Positions 43,296 through 53,813 of a stretch of 64,000 nt of DNA are shown one piece after another (the stretch's first letter is position 1; each line of letters starts with the position of its first letter). This DNA comes from Flavobacterium caeni (GTDB lineage: Bacteria; Bacteroidota; Bacteroidia; Flavobacteriales; Flavobacteriaceae), in contig NZ_FMVF01000003.1 of assembly GCF_900101895.1 (NCBI RefSeq), forward strand, positions 41,140 to 105,139, in the 5' to 3' direction. The translations under genes were made by a program, and so were the position numbers. Below the pieces are notes generated by a model. The model was not told where the DNA came from. It saw only the letters and a list, made by a program, of their open reading frames with translations, and did no database searches.

Positions 43296-43477
43296 GAGCT
43301 TTATCCCGCTTTCCGCTGCAAACGAAGTTCACTGAACTCCAATAATAAAATATTAGCTCAGTGAAGTAATCTTTTACAACCTCCGTCCCGAAGCGTCGGG
43401 ACTGCGATTGCAAAAGGATTTCCGCTACAATCGGGGCTAGGGGTCCTCTACAAAATCGAACGCCCTACCTAATAGGG
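43296..43477. repeat. Folded intergenic element
   Basis: Two direct copies of TTTCCGCTRCAA (43310-43321, 43419-43430) flank a stem CTTTT-CAA / TTG-AAAAG (43371-43379 with 43408-43416) that encloses GTCCCGA-AGCG-TCGGGAC (43385-43402). Two more stems are TTCACTGA/TCAGTGAA (43328-43335, 43358-43365) and CCCTA/TAGGG (43463-43477). The composition resembles intergenic repeats that recur in flavobacterial genomes. Confidence 0.6.
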
Positions 43478-43488
43478 ACGTAACCTTT

Positions 43489-43941
43489 ATGATGACCTTC
43501 AAACAACAAATCCACACACGCTACCAGCAACTGCTGCAGGACCGCATCGATGCGTTCCGCGACATGATTGCCGCGCTTACCCTCGACGCGCAAAACGATG
43601 CCAAGGGTTCGGCGGGCGACAAACACGAAACCGCGCTGTCGATGATGCACCTCGAGCAGGAGAAACTCAACCACAAACTTTCGGAAATCTACGCGCAGCA
43701 GGCCGTGTTGGCCAAGATCGATCCGCTCGCGGTAACCCACCACATTGCCTTGGGCAGCCTGGTCGAGACCAACGGGATGTTGCTGTTTGTGTCGGCGGCG
43801 TTGCCCAAGATTTCGGTAGACGGCAAAACGGTCATCGCCGTATCGCCGCAGTCGCCGCTTGGTGCCCGGTTGATGGGGCAGGAGGTTGGGTTTGCGTTCG
43901 AGATCAACGGTACGGCCTATGTGGTGGCCGCCATCACTTGA
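43489..43941 (+). CDS. GreA/GreB C-terminal-domain protein
   Basis: This gene encodes 150 residues. Residues about 1-70 form a helical coiled region with SAGDKHETALSMMHLEQEKL. The C-terminal half (about 85-150) matches the FKBP-like GreA domain: ALGSLVETNGMLLFVSAAL, VIAVSPQSPLGARLMGQEV and FEINGTAYVVAAI. It lacks the acidic tip of a true Gre coiled coil that I can identify. Homologues in flavobacteria are often mislabelled as 3-oxoacyl-ACP synthase; nothing supports that. It may bind RNA polymerase. Confidence 0.8.
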   Translation: MMTFKQQIHTRYQQLLQDRIDAFRDMIAALTLDAQNDAKGSAGDKHETALSMMHLEQEKLNHKLSEIYAQQAVLAKIDPLAVTHHIALGSLVETNGMLLFVSAALPKISVDGKTVIAVSPQSPLGARLMGQEVGFAFEINGTAYVVAAIT

Positions 43942-43945
43942 TGTT

Positions 43946-44063
43946 GTGACATAATGGTATTTTTTGTGAAAGTGTCACACTTTTTTTGTGACATAATAGC
44001 ATTTTATATAAAAATGTCACACCTTTTTTTGTGACATAATAGCATTTTATGTAAAAATGTCAC
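43946..44063. repeat. Three tandem 33-bp palindromic repeats
   Basis: Copies at 43946-43978, 43988-44020 and 44031-44063 each begin GTGACATAAT and end in TGTCAC, forming GTGACA/TGTCAC inverted ends. Spacers of 9-10 bp are mostly T. Copies 2 and 3 differ by one base; copy 1 is more diverged. The array lies between the GreA-like gene and the convergent phosphoethanolamine-transferase-like gene. Confidence 0.9.
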
Positions 44064-44072
44064 AACCGTTGG

Positions 44073-45584
44073 TCATCGAAAGACATTCTTGGCGTGGTCA
44101 TAGGGGATACCTTCGATACCGTACAAGCCTAAAACACTTGGGAACAGAAAGTCCAAATCGATTTTCTGGTTGCGCATCGCCTGTAACTTTTGAACTACTT
44201 GTGGATGCGCTGCGGCAAACCCATCCGAATACCACACCAGTAAAGCGGGATTGCTCACGCCCTTGCCGGGTTGTGCGTGCAGCCATCGGCCGTCTTCGCC
44301 CAGCATTTCGCCGTGGTCCGACAAGTAAATCAGCAAAGTCTCTGAAGGCTCTTTTTCTAATCGGGCGATGGTTTTGTCGAGAAAATAGTCGAGGTACAAA
44401 ATCGTATTGTCGTACGAATTGACCATTTCCTGCATGGAATTCGCGCCAATGAGTTTGCTTTTGATCACCGGTTGGAATTTCCTGAACGCATCGGGATAGC
44501 GCGTCTCGTACCACCAATGGCTGCCCATCATGTGCAGGACGTGGAACTGGCGCCTGCCCGCACGGTAGGATTTTTCGAACTCGGGCAGCAATTCCTGGTC
44601 GTAGCCTTTACGGAAACTCAGTTCGGAATGGAACGGATCGAGGATTTTTTGCGTCGCGCATTGGTCGATGAAACTTTCGTAGCTGATCTCGGGCGTTTGG
44701 TTGCCTATCCAATGCACAGGGATTTGCGCTTGCCGCAGCACGTCAAACAAACTGTATTTGGGTTGGCTGTAATCGTCGTCGAAAGCCGCATCGGTAAACA
44801 GTTGCTGCAAGCTCTCGGCCGTGTAGGTCATGGGCGTATAGGTATCGGCAAAACTGACGATATTATGCCGTTTGGCCAACAACGGATTGGTCTGTCGCGC
44901 ATAGCCGTTGAGTTGCATGTGGTCGGCACGGACGGTTTCGCCCAACACAAATACCACGTTGATCGGTTGTTTGTTCGAGGCGAGCGTGCCATCGATTTTT
45001 TGGAAGGCCAATGGTGCGCGCGCCGCATATTCGTCGACCGCCACGGCCACATTGTAAGGAAGCCGACGCGTGAAAATACCGTACTTAAAGTGTTCGGCCA
45101 AATAAAAGCAAACGATGCCGACCAAGGCCAAGGCCATCAACGGCGAACGCAACGGCTCGGGATGCGTTATTTTTCGGTGTCCTTTCACCAGCCAAACGAC
45201 CCAGCCGACCGATAATAGAAAATGGATCGCGAAAGGTAAACTGATCAAATCGGCCGCCACATCGGGCTTGGTTTCGAATGCCGCGCGAACGATGCCGTGC
45301 GCAATCGCAATGTCCTGCGTGTACACCCAGAACGCGGCCACCGACAACAGCAAAAATACGGGCGGGAACACCAGCACGAACAGCCATCGGCGCAGCGCCA
45401 TCAGGTATAAAAATCCGAAGACCGAAAACTGCAACAACAAAAAATGACCAAAATAAGCCACGTAAGCCTTGAGGTCGTTCAACGGATAATGGACAAACGA
45501 CGCATAGGTAATCCACAGGCCAAACACAACGTTGAGCAACAGGTGGAAACGGAGTTGCGGTTTATATTTTTTTAGGACCTCCAT
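44073..45584 (-). CDS. Phosphoethanolamine transferase (EptA-like)
   Basis: This gene encodes 503 residues. Several N-terminal membrane segments (about 10-200) are followed by a sulfatase-fold periplasmic domain: VVFVLGETVRADHMQLNGY (metal Glu), TPMTYTAESL (catalytic Thr region), VLHMMGSHWWYE, YLSDHGEMLGE (Asp-His metal ligands) and WLHAQP. EptA-type enzymes transfer phosphoethanolamine to lipid A or glycans, giving polymyxin resistance in other Gram-negatives. Its start overlaps the upstream acyltransferase gene by 23 bp. Confidence 0.88.
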   Translation of the reverse strand: MEVLKKYKPQLRFHLLLNVVFGLWITYASFVHYPLNDLKAYVAYFGHFLLLQFSVFGFLYLMALRRWLFVLVFPPVFLLLSVAAFWVYTQDIAIAHGIVRAAFETKPDVAADLISLPFAIHFLLSVGWVVWLVKGHRKITHPEPLRSPLMALALVGIVCFYLAEHFKYGIFTRRLPYNVAVAVDEYAARAPLAFQKIDGTLASNKQPINVVFVLGETVRADHMQLNGYARQTNPLLAKRHNIVSFADTYTPMTYTAESLQQLFTDAAFDDDYSQPKYSLFDVLRQAQIPVHWIGNQTPEISYESFIDQCATQKILDPFHSELSFRKGYDQELLPEFEKSYRAGRRQFHVLHMMGSHWWYETRYPDAFRKFQPVIKSKLIGANSMQEMVNSYDNTILYLDYFLDKTIARLEKEPSETLLIYLSDHGEMLGEDGRWLHAQPGKGVSNPALLVWYSDGFAAAHPQVVQKLQAMRNQKIDLDFLFPSVLGLYGIEGIPYDHAKNVFR

Positions 45585-46587
45585 TCAAGACGGGCAAGTA
45601 TCGGTTGATAAGCAAGAATACCGGGACCATCATCGCAATCTGGACGATGGCATACGCGAAGCGTTCGGTTTCAGAAAAATTGAAATCGGTTTGGCCCAGC
45701 CCCAGCATCAGCACGAACTTGATGGCGGTCATCGCAAGTAATTGCAACGCGAGTATCGTGAGCGAGAACTGCCCGATGAACCCGAGGAACTTGAATACGG
45801 GGAACAATTTAAAGAAGCACAAAACCATCAGGCTTCCCGTGACGCCGGCCAACACAAACAGCGCCGGGTTTCCGTAAATCGCCCTGTACATGTCGATCTT
45901 AAGGTTCAACCCATAAAGCAACGTGTGGAGCAGCGCGCAAACGATCAGGACCACAAACGTCAGGTTTTTGGACAACGCGGCCAACCATCGGAAACAGTAA
46001 AAACCGAGCGCGTAGAAAAACAAGGCCACCAGGGCGATGTCTGCGCTCCACGGCAACCGGACCGAAGAAAGATGCGCATAGATGAAACCAAGTATGACCA
46101 ATACGCTAATCGATACGATTTGGCCCACGGTGTTCTTAAAGGCAAGCACCCACGACATCACAACCGACGTGACAAAGAGCATCGGCAAGAACCACATCGG
46201 GATGCCCCAATCCATATAGGCGCGGTCGCCCTGCGCCGTCACTACGCCGATGAAGTTTTTGGTGGGCGAAAGACCCAGTGTGGCGCTGTCGCCATAGTGG
46301 CGTGTCACAAAAAACCAAACGGCAAACAAGAACAGGCTCCAAAGGAAGTAGGGTAGGATAAGCGCTTTGAACCGCTTCTTGGTTTGCACCCACGCGCTGG
46401 TTTTGCCATGAAAAAATCCGGCGGCCATGATGAACAACGGCATGTGAAAGCTGTAGATGTATTTTTCGCAAAACGGGAAGTTGTGGCCATAGACGACCAG
46501 AAAAATGGTGAATCCCTTGACCTGGTCTACCCAGTCGATCCTGCGGTGTGCGGTGGTGTGGGGTTCTGTTTTTGCCGTAAGCGACAT
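45562..46587 (-). CDS. Acyltransferase family 3 membrane protein
   Basis: This gene encodes 341 residues with about ten membrane segments. The acyltransferase-3 hallmark DWVDQVKGFTIFLVVYGHN (with the catalytic His) and SFHMPLFIMAAGFF are near the N-terminus. The family O-acetylates surface sugars or lipids. It overlaps the phosphoethanolamine-transferase-like gene by 23 bp; together they look like an envelope-decoration operon. Confidence 0.9.
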   Translation of the reverse strand: MSLTAKTEPHTTAHRRIDWVDQVKGFTIFLVVYGHNFPFCEKYIYSFHMPLFIMAAGFFHGKTSAWVQTKKRFKALILPYFLWSLFLFAVWFFVTRHYGDSATLGLSPTKNFIGVVTAQGDRAYMDWGIPMWFLPMLFVTSVVMSWVLAFKNTVGQIVSISVLVILGFIYAHLSSVRLPWSADIALVALFFYALGFYCFRWLAALSKNLTFVVLIVCALLHTLLYGLNLKIDMYRAIYGNPALFVLAGVTGSLMVLCFFKLFPVFKFLGFIGQFSLTILALQLLAMTAIKFVLMLGLGQTDFNFSETERFAYAIVQIAMMVPVFLLINRYLPVLNGGPKKI

Positions 46588-46825
46588 CTGATTGGATTGC
46601 GGTGGTTTTACAAAAATAGTTTTTTTCGGATGCGTACCGAAACATTGGCGTTTTTTGGTTCCGATTTACGATTTGTAAGCGTTGCGCGGCCTATCGACTT
46701 TTTCAGGTTTAAAATTTACCGTAATTGTTTTGTTTATGTTATAATTTGAAACTAAAATTAATGATTCGTTTTTATAATGAAAGTACAACATGCATCTTTG
46801 CTTCACTTAAATAACAAAACAGCAT

Positions 46826-48442
46826 ATGTGCGGAATATTGGCCATCATCGGAAAAGGAAAAGACGAACAACTGGTAAAAACACTTTCTAAACGCATGTCG
46901 CACCGCGGCCCTGACGAAAGCGATTTGCTGATCACCCCAAAAGGACATATCTTGAGCCACGAACGCTTGTCGATCATCGACCTGCATTCTGGGCGCCAGC
47001 CGATACAAGGCACGAAAACCGCCTACATGGTACACAACGGCGAAATCTACAACCACCAGCACCTGCGCGATACGGTCTTGAAAGACCATACGTTCCGCAC
47101 CAAGTCGGATTCCGAGGTCATCGTACACCTGTATGAAAAATTCGGGTACGATTTCCTGGACCAGCTCGACGGCGATTTTGCGTTTGTCGTGATCGATGGC
47201 GACGATTTCATCGCAGGCCGCGACCCCATGGGTGTCAAACCGCTGTATTATGGTATCGACGAACGCGGACGTACGTATTTTTCGTCCGAGATGAAACCCA
47301 TCGCCGACCAATGCAAAACATTTGCGACCTTTCCGCCGGGGCATTTCTACACGCCCAAGACCGGATTCGTCAAATACTACCGGCCCGCGTACGAAGACCA
47401 CGAGAACGCGGTCAACGAACTCGACCTCGGGCTCATCCGCGAGACCTTGACCGAGGCCACGCGCAAACGTCTGATGAGCGACGTGCCCATTGGGGTGCTG
47501 CTCTCGGGCGGACTCGATTCGTCCTTGACATCAAGTATAGCGGCCCGTTTGCTGGCAGCCGAAGGAAAGAAGTTACATTCCTTCTCGATTGGGTTAGATC
47601 AACAAGCCCCAGACGCCATTGCCGCCCGTAAAGTGGCCGCTTTTTTAGGAACCGAGCACCACGAGGTGCATTTTACGATCGAACAGGGCATCGGGGTGCT
47701 GGAAAAATTGATCTGGCACCTGGAAACCTACGACGTCACGTCGGTACGGGCCAGTACGCCCATGTATTTCCTGTCGAAGGCAATCACCGACTTGGGCATC
47801 AAGGTGGTGTTGTCGGGTGAAGGTGCCGACGAAGTTTTTGGCGGCTACCTGTATTTCCGCAATGCGCCGAGCACCGAAGATTTCCAAAAAGAAACCATCG
47901 AACGCGTCCAGAAATTGTTCACCGCCGACTTGTTGCGCGCCGACAAATCGACCATGGCGCATGGGCTCGAAGCCCGGGTACCGTTCCTCGACAAGGCGTT
48001 CCTTGACGTGGCCATGACCATCAAGGCCGAGGAGAAGCAACCCAAGACCTACGACGGCATCGAAAAATACATCCTGCGCAAGGCTTTCGATACGCCCGAG
48101 CAACCGTATTTGCCGCAGGAAGTGCTGTGGCGCCAAAAGGAACAATTTTCGGACGGTGTAGGCTACAATTGGATCGATACGCTTATCGAATACTGCGCGT
48201 CCAAGGTCACCGATGCGCAATTGGAAGCAGCGGCCGAGCGTTTTCCGTACAACACCCCGGCCACCAAGGAGGCGTATTTTTACCGCGACATCTTCCACAA
48301 GCATTACCCGCAAACGGCGGCGGCGCAAACCGTGCGCAAGTGGATCCCGAAGTGGCAGGAAAACCAAGACCCGAGCGGACGCGCCAATGCCGCGCACGTG
48401 AAGGCCGATACAGAAATCGCCAAAACGGGCATTACAGTTTAG
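46826..48442 (+). CDS. asnB: Asparagine synthase (glutamine-hydrolysing)
   Basis: This gene encodes 538 residues. The mature N-terminus is Cys2 (MCGILAII), the nucleophile of the glutaminase domain, with RGPD at 27-30 and NGEIYNH at 71-77. The PP-loop SGGLDSS at 227-233 begins the synthase domain. It amidates aspartate using glutamine and ATP. A hairpin at 48480-48504 follows. Confidence 0.95.
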   Translation: MCGILAIIGKGKDEQLVKTLSKRMSHRGPDESDLLITPKGHILSHERLSIIDLHSGRQPIQGTKTAYMVHNGEIYNHQHLRDTVLKDHTFRTKSDSEVIVHLYEKFGYDFLDQLDGDFAFVVIDGDDFIAGRDPMGVKPLYYGIDERGRTYFSSEMKPIADQCKTFATFPPGHFYTPKTGFVKYYRPAYEDHENAVNELDLGLIRETLTEATRKRLMSDVPIGVLLSGGLDSSLTSSIAARLLAAEGKKLHSFSIGLDQQAPDAIAARKVAAFLGTEHHEVHFTIEQGIGVLEKLIWHLETYDVTSVRASTPMYFLSKAITDLGIKVVLSGEGADEVFGGYLYFRNAPSTEDFQKETIERVQKLFTADLLRADKSTMAHGLEARVPFLDKAFLDVAMTIKAEEKQPKTYDGIEKYILRKAFDTPEQPYLPQEVLWRQKEQFSDGVGYNWIDTLIEYCASKVTDAQLEAAAERFPYNTPATKEAYFYRDIFHKHYPQTAAAQTVRKWIPKWQENQDPSGRANAAHVKADTEIAKTGITV

Positions 48443-48479
48443 AGTTATTAGGTTTGTTATATATTGTTTGTAATTTTGG

Positions 48480-48513
48480 AACGCTGGTTTGAACAACCGG
48501 CGTTTCGATTTTT
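48480..48513 (+). terminator. Hairpin between asnB and epimerase gene
   Basis: The 10-bp stem AACGCTGGTT (48480-48489) with AACCGGCGTT (48495-48504, one G-T pair) is followed by TCGATTTTT and then directly by the ATG at 48514. A -7-like TAATTTTG (48471-48478) precedes it, so the epimerase gene may have its own start at the hairpin. Confidence 0.6.
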
Positions 48514-49563
48514 ATGGCCCTGACGTTGTCTTTCCGGTTTTTCGAGTTGCCGCTGGCGCATCCGTTTACGATTTCGCGGTATACCGTGGTCGTGCAAAAG
48601 ACGGTGGTCGCGTGTATTTCCGATGGTGAATTTTCGGGTTATGGCGAGGCGACGGTCAATCCGTATTACCATTCTACGGTCGAGCGGCTCACGGCCAGTT
48701 TTGCGAAAGTGATGCCGATGATCAACGGATTATCCGACCCAAGCCTGCAAGTCGAACCGGCGAAGCAATGTCATCCGACGGAATTCTGGGCACAAATCGC
48801 ACCGCATCTGCAAGAAGACTATTTTGCGTTGTGTGCCATCGACATGGCCTATTGGGATTTTTATGCGCGCAAACAAGGGCAAACCGTCCGCAGCCTGTTT
48901 ACGACACAAACACAAACGCCGCTTACGTCGTATACCATCGCCATCGATTCGCCCGATGTGATGCGGCAAAAAATCCTCGAAAAGCCGTGGCCCATCTACA
49001 AAATCAAACTCGGTACGCGCGATGATTTAAAAATCGTCGAAACCTTGCGCAAGACCACCGATGCCGTTTTTCGCGTCGATGCCAATGCGGCGTGGACGGC
49101 AGATCAAGCCATCGTCTATTCCAAAATCCTCAAGGACTTTGACGTCGAATTCATCGAACAGCCGCTCAAAGCCGATGATGCAGAAGGTATGAAACGCGTC
49201 AAGGCCGAATCTTCCTTGCCGGTCATCGCCGACGAAAGCTGCCAGCGCGAAGCCGATGTCGAAATTTGCGCAGGGCAATTCCATGGCATCAACATCAAAC
49301 TCATGAAGTGTGGCGGGATTACACCGGCGCTGCGCATGATCGAAAACGCCAAAACGCAAGGGCTTTTGCTTATGGCGGGTTGCATGACCGAATCGACCGT
49401 GGGTATTTCGGGGCTGGCCCAGATAGCGCCATTGCTCGATTTTATCGATGCCGACGGCGCCTTGCTTTTGCGCGAAGACATCGCCCGAGGGGTTTGGTTC
49501 GAAGACGGCAAAATCCACTACCCGGACCAAAGTGGAACCGGCGTGGAATTGTTCGGTTTTTAG
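48514..49563 (+). CDS. Dipeptide epimerase (L-Ala-D/L-Glu type, enolase superfamily)
   Basis: This gene encodes 349 residues. Barrel catalytic residues are Lys163 and Lys165 in YKIKLG, metal ligands Asp189 (RVDANAAW), Glu215 (EQP) and Asp240 (ADES), and the second catalytic Lys around 262 in NIKLMKCGG. The capping domain (1-125) is complete. Such enzymes epimerise L-Ala-D-Glu from murein so that it can be degraded. The neighbouring gene (asnB) gives no pathway clue. Confidence 0.88.
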   Translation: MALTLSFRFFELPLAHPFTISRYTVVVQKTVVACISDGEFSGYGEATVNPYYHSTVERLTASFAKVMPMINGLSDPSLQVEPAKQCHPTEFWAQIAPHLQEDYFALCAIDMAYWDFYARKQGQTVRSLFTTQTQTPLTSYTIAIDSPDVMRQKILEKPWPIYKIKLGTRDDLKIVETLRKTTDAVFRVDANAAWTADQAIVYSKILKDFDVEFIEQPLKADDAEGMKRVKAESSLPVIADESCQREADVEICAGQFHGINIKLMKCGGITPALRMIENAKTQGLLLMAGCMTESTVGISGLAQIAPLLDFIDADGALLLREDIARGVWFEDGKIHYPDQSGTGVELFGF

Positions 49564-49589
49564 TCAACAAAATGTTGATAACTTCCTAG

Positions 49590-52629
<3,040 letters not shown>

Positions 52630-52656
52630 TTGTTTTACACCTTTAAATATACCAAC

Positions 52657-53592
52657 ATGAAAGTTACAATAGTAGGAGCAGGAAATGTGGGCGCAACTTG
52701 TGCCGATGTGATTGCATACCGCGGCATCGCCAGCGAAGTGGTTTTGCTCGACATCAAGGAAGGATTTGCCGAAGGCAAGGCGATGGACATCTCGCAATGC
52801 AAGACCAACACGGGTTGGAACACCAACGTGACGGGCGTGACCAATGATTATGCGAAAACTGCCGACAGCGATGTGGTCGTGATCACTTCGGGCATCCCTA
52901 GAAAGCCGGGCATGACGCGTGAGGAATTGATCGGCATCAACGCAGGCATCGTGAAATCGGTGGCCGAGAACATCTTGAAGTATTCGCCGAACACCATCAT
53001 TGTCGTGGTATCGAACCCGATGGACACGATGACCTACCTGACCTTGAAAGCGACGGGCTTGCCCAAGAACCGCATCATCGGCATGGGCGGCGCGCTCGAC
53101 AGCTCGCGTTTCAAATACTACCTGTCTAAGGCGCTCGACAAACCGGCCAACGACGTTTCGGCCATGGTAATCGGCGGACACGGCGATACGACAATGATTC
53201 CACTCACAAGACTGGCGGCTTACAACGGTATTCCGGTTTCTGAATTCTTGTCGCAGGAAGCGCTTGACAAAGTGGCGGCCGATACGATGGTAGGCGGCGC
53301 GACCCTGACCGGATTGCTCGGGACGTCGGCGTGGTATGCGCCGGGCGCATCGGTGGCGTACTTGGTCGATTCGATCCTGAACGACCAAAAGAAAATGATC
53401 GCCTGCTCGGTGTTTTTGGAAGGCGAGTACGGACAAAGCGACATTTGTATCGGGGTGCCGTGTATCATCGGCAAGAACGGTGTCGAGCAAATCGTTGACA
53501 TCCAACTCGACGAAAAAGAGAAGGGTTTGTTCGCCAAATCGGCCGACGCGGTACGCAATATGAACGCCGACCTCAAATCGGTTTTGGCTTAA
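52657..53592 (+). CDS. mdh: Malate dehydrogenase
   Basis: This gene encodes 311 residues from ATG 52657 (MKVTIVGAGNVGATC). NAD-binding GAGNVGA at 7-13, SNPMDTMTY (substrate-binding Asn region), catalytic His in IGGHGDTTM and the active-site Arg region SGIPRKPGM. It belongs to the LDH-like MDH group of about 310 residues and acts in the citric acid cycle. A terminator follows. Confidence 0.95.
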   Translation: MKVTIVGAGNVGATCADVIAYRGIASEVVLLDIKEGFAEGKAMDISQCKTNTGWNTNVTGVTNDYAKTADSDVVVITSGIPRKPGMTREELIGINAGIVKSVAENILKYSPNTIIVVVSNPMDTMTYLTLKATGLPKNRIIGMGGALDSSRFKYYLSKALDKPANDVSAMVIGGHGDTTMIPLTRLAAYNGIPVSEFLSQEALDKVAADTMVGGATLTGLLGTSAWYAPGASVAYLVDSILNDQKKMIACSVFLEGEYGQSDICIGVPCIIGKNGVEQIVDIQLDEKEKGLFAKSADAVRNMNADLKSVLA

Positions 53593-53610
53593 GTTTTTAC
53601 ACCTTATTAT

Positions 53611-53639
53611 AAGGACTGCTTTGCGGCAGTCCTTTTTTT
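53611..53639 (+). terminator. Terminator after mdh
   Basis: The 9-bp perfect stem AAGGACTGC (53611-53619) with GCAGTCCTT (53626-53634) is followed by Ts. It closes the gyrB-mdh unit. Confidence 0.9.
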
Positions 53640-53659
53640 GAGATAAATCGGTAATAAAA

Positions 53660-53690
53660 TTGGTTAATCTTAAGGTAAATTATATATTTG
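53660..53690 (+). promoter_or_regulatory. secDF promoter
   Basis: TTG at 53660-53662, a 20-nt spacer and TATATTTG at 53683-53690. It leaves a leader of about 115 nt before the secDF ATG, longer than usual here. Confidence 0.7.
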
Positions 53691-53813
53691 CTCGTTTTAA
53701 AAAAATGGGGTAGTGTCCGGTTTTTGAAGATTCGCAAGGATTTTGAAAATTTACTTTCGTTTTTACATTAAAATGACCTAACACAAACAGAAATTAATTA
53801 ATTATTAGTAATA

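Noticed and set aside
43946..44063. CRISPR array
   Set aside because: Three 33-bp repeats are present, but the spacers are only 9-10 bp and nearly all T, the repeats are internally palindromic, and no cas genes occur in the window.
53691..53813. Riboswitch in the secDF leader
   Set aside because: The leader is about 115 nt, but I find no strong stem or recognisable ligand-binding motif in it.
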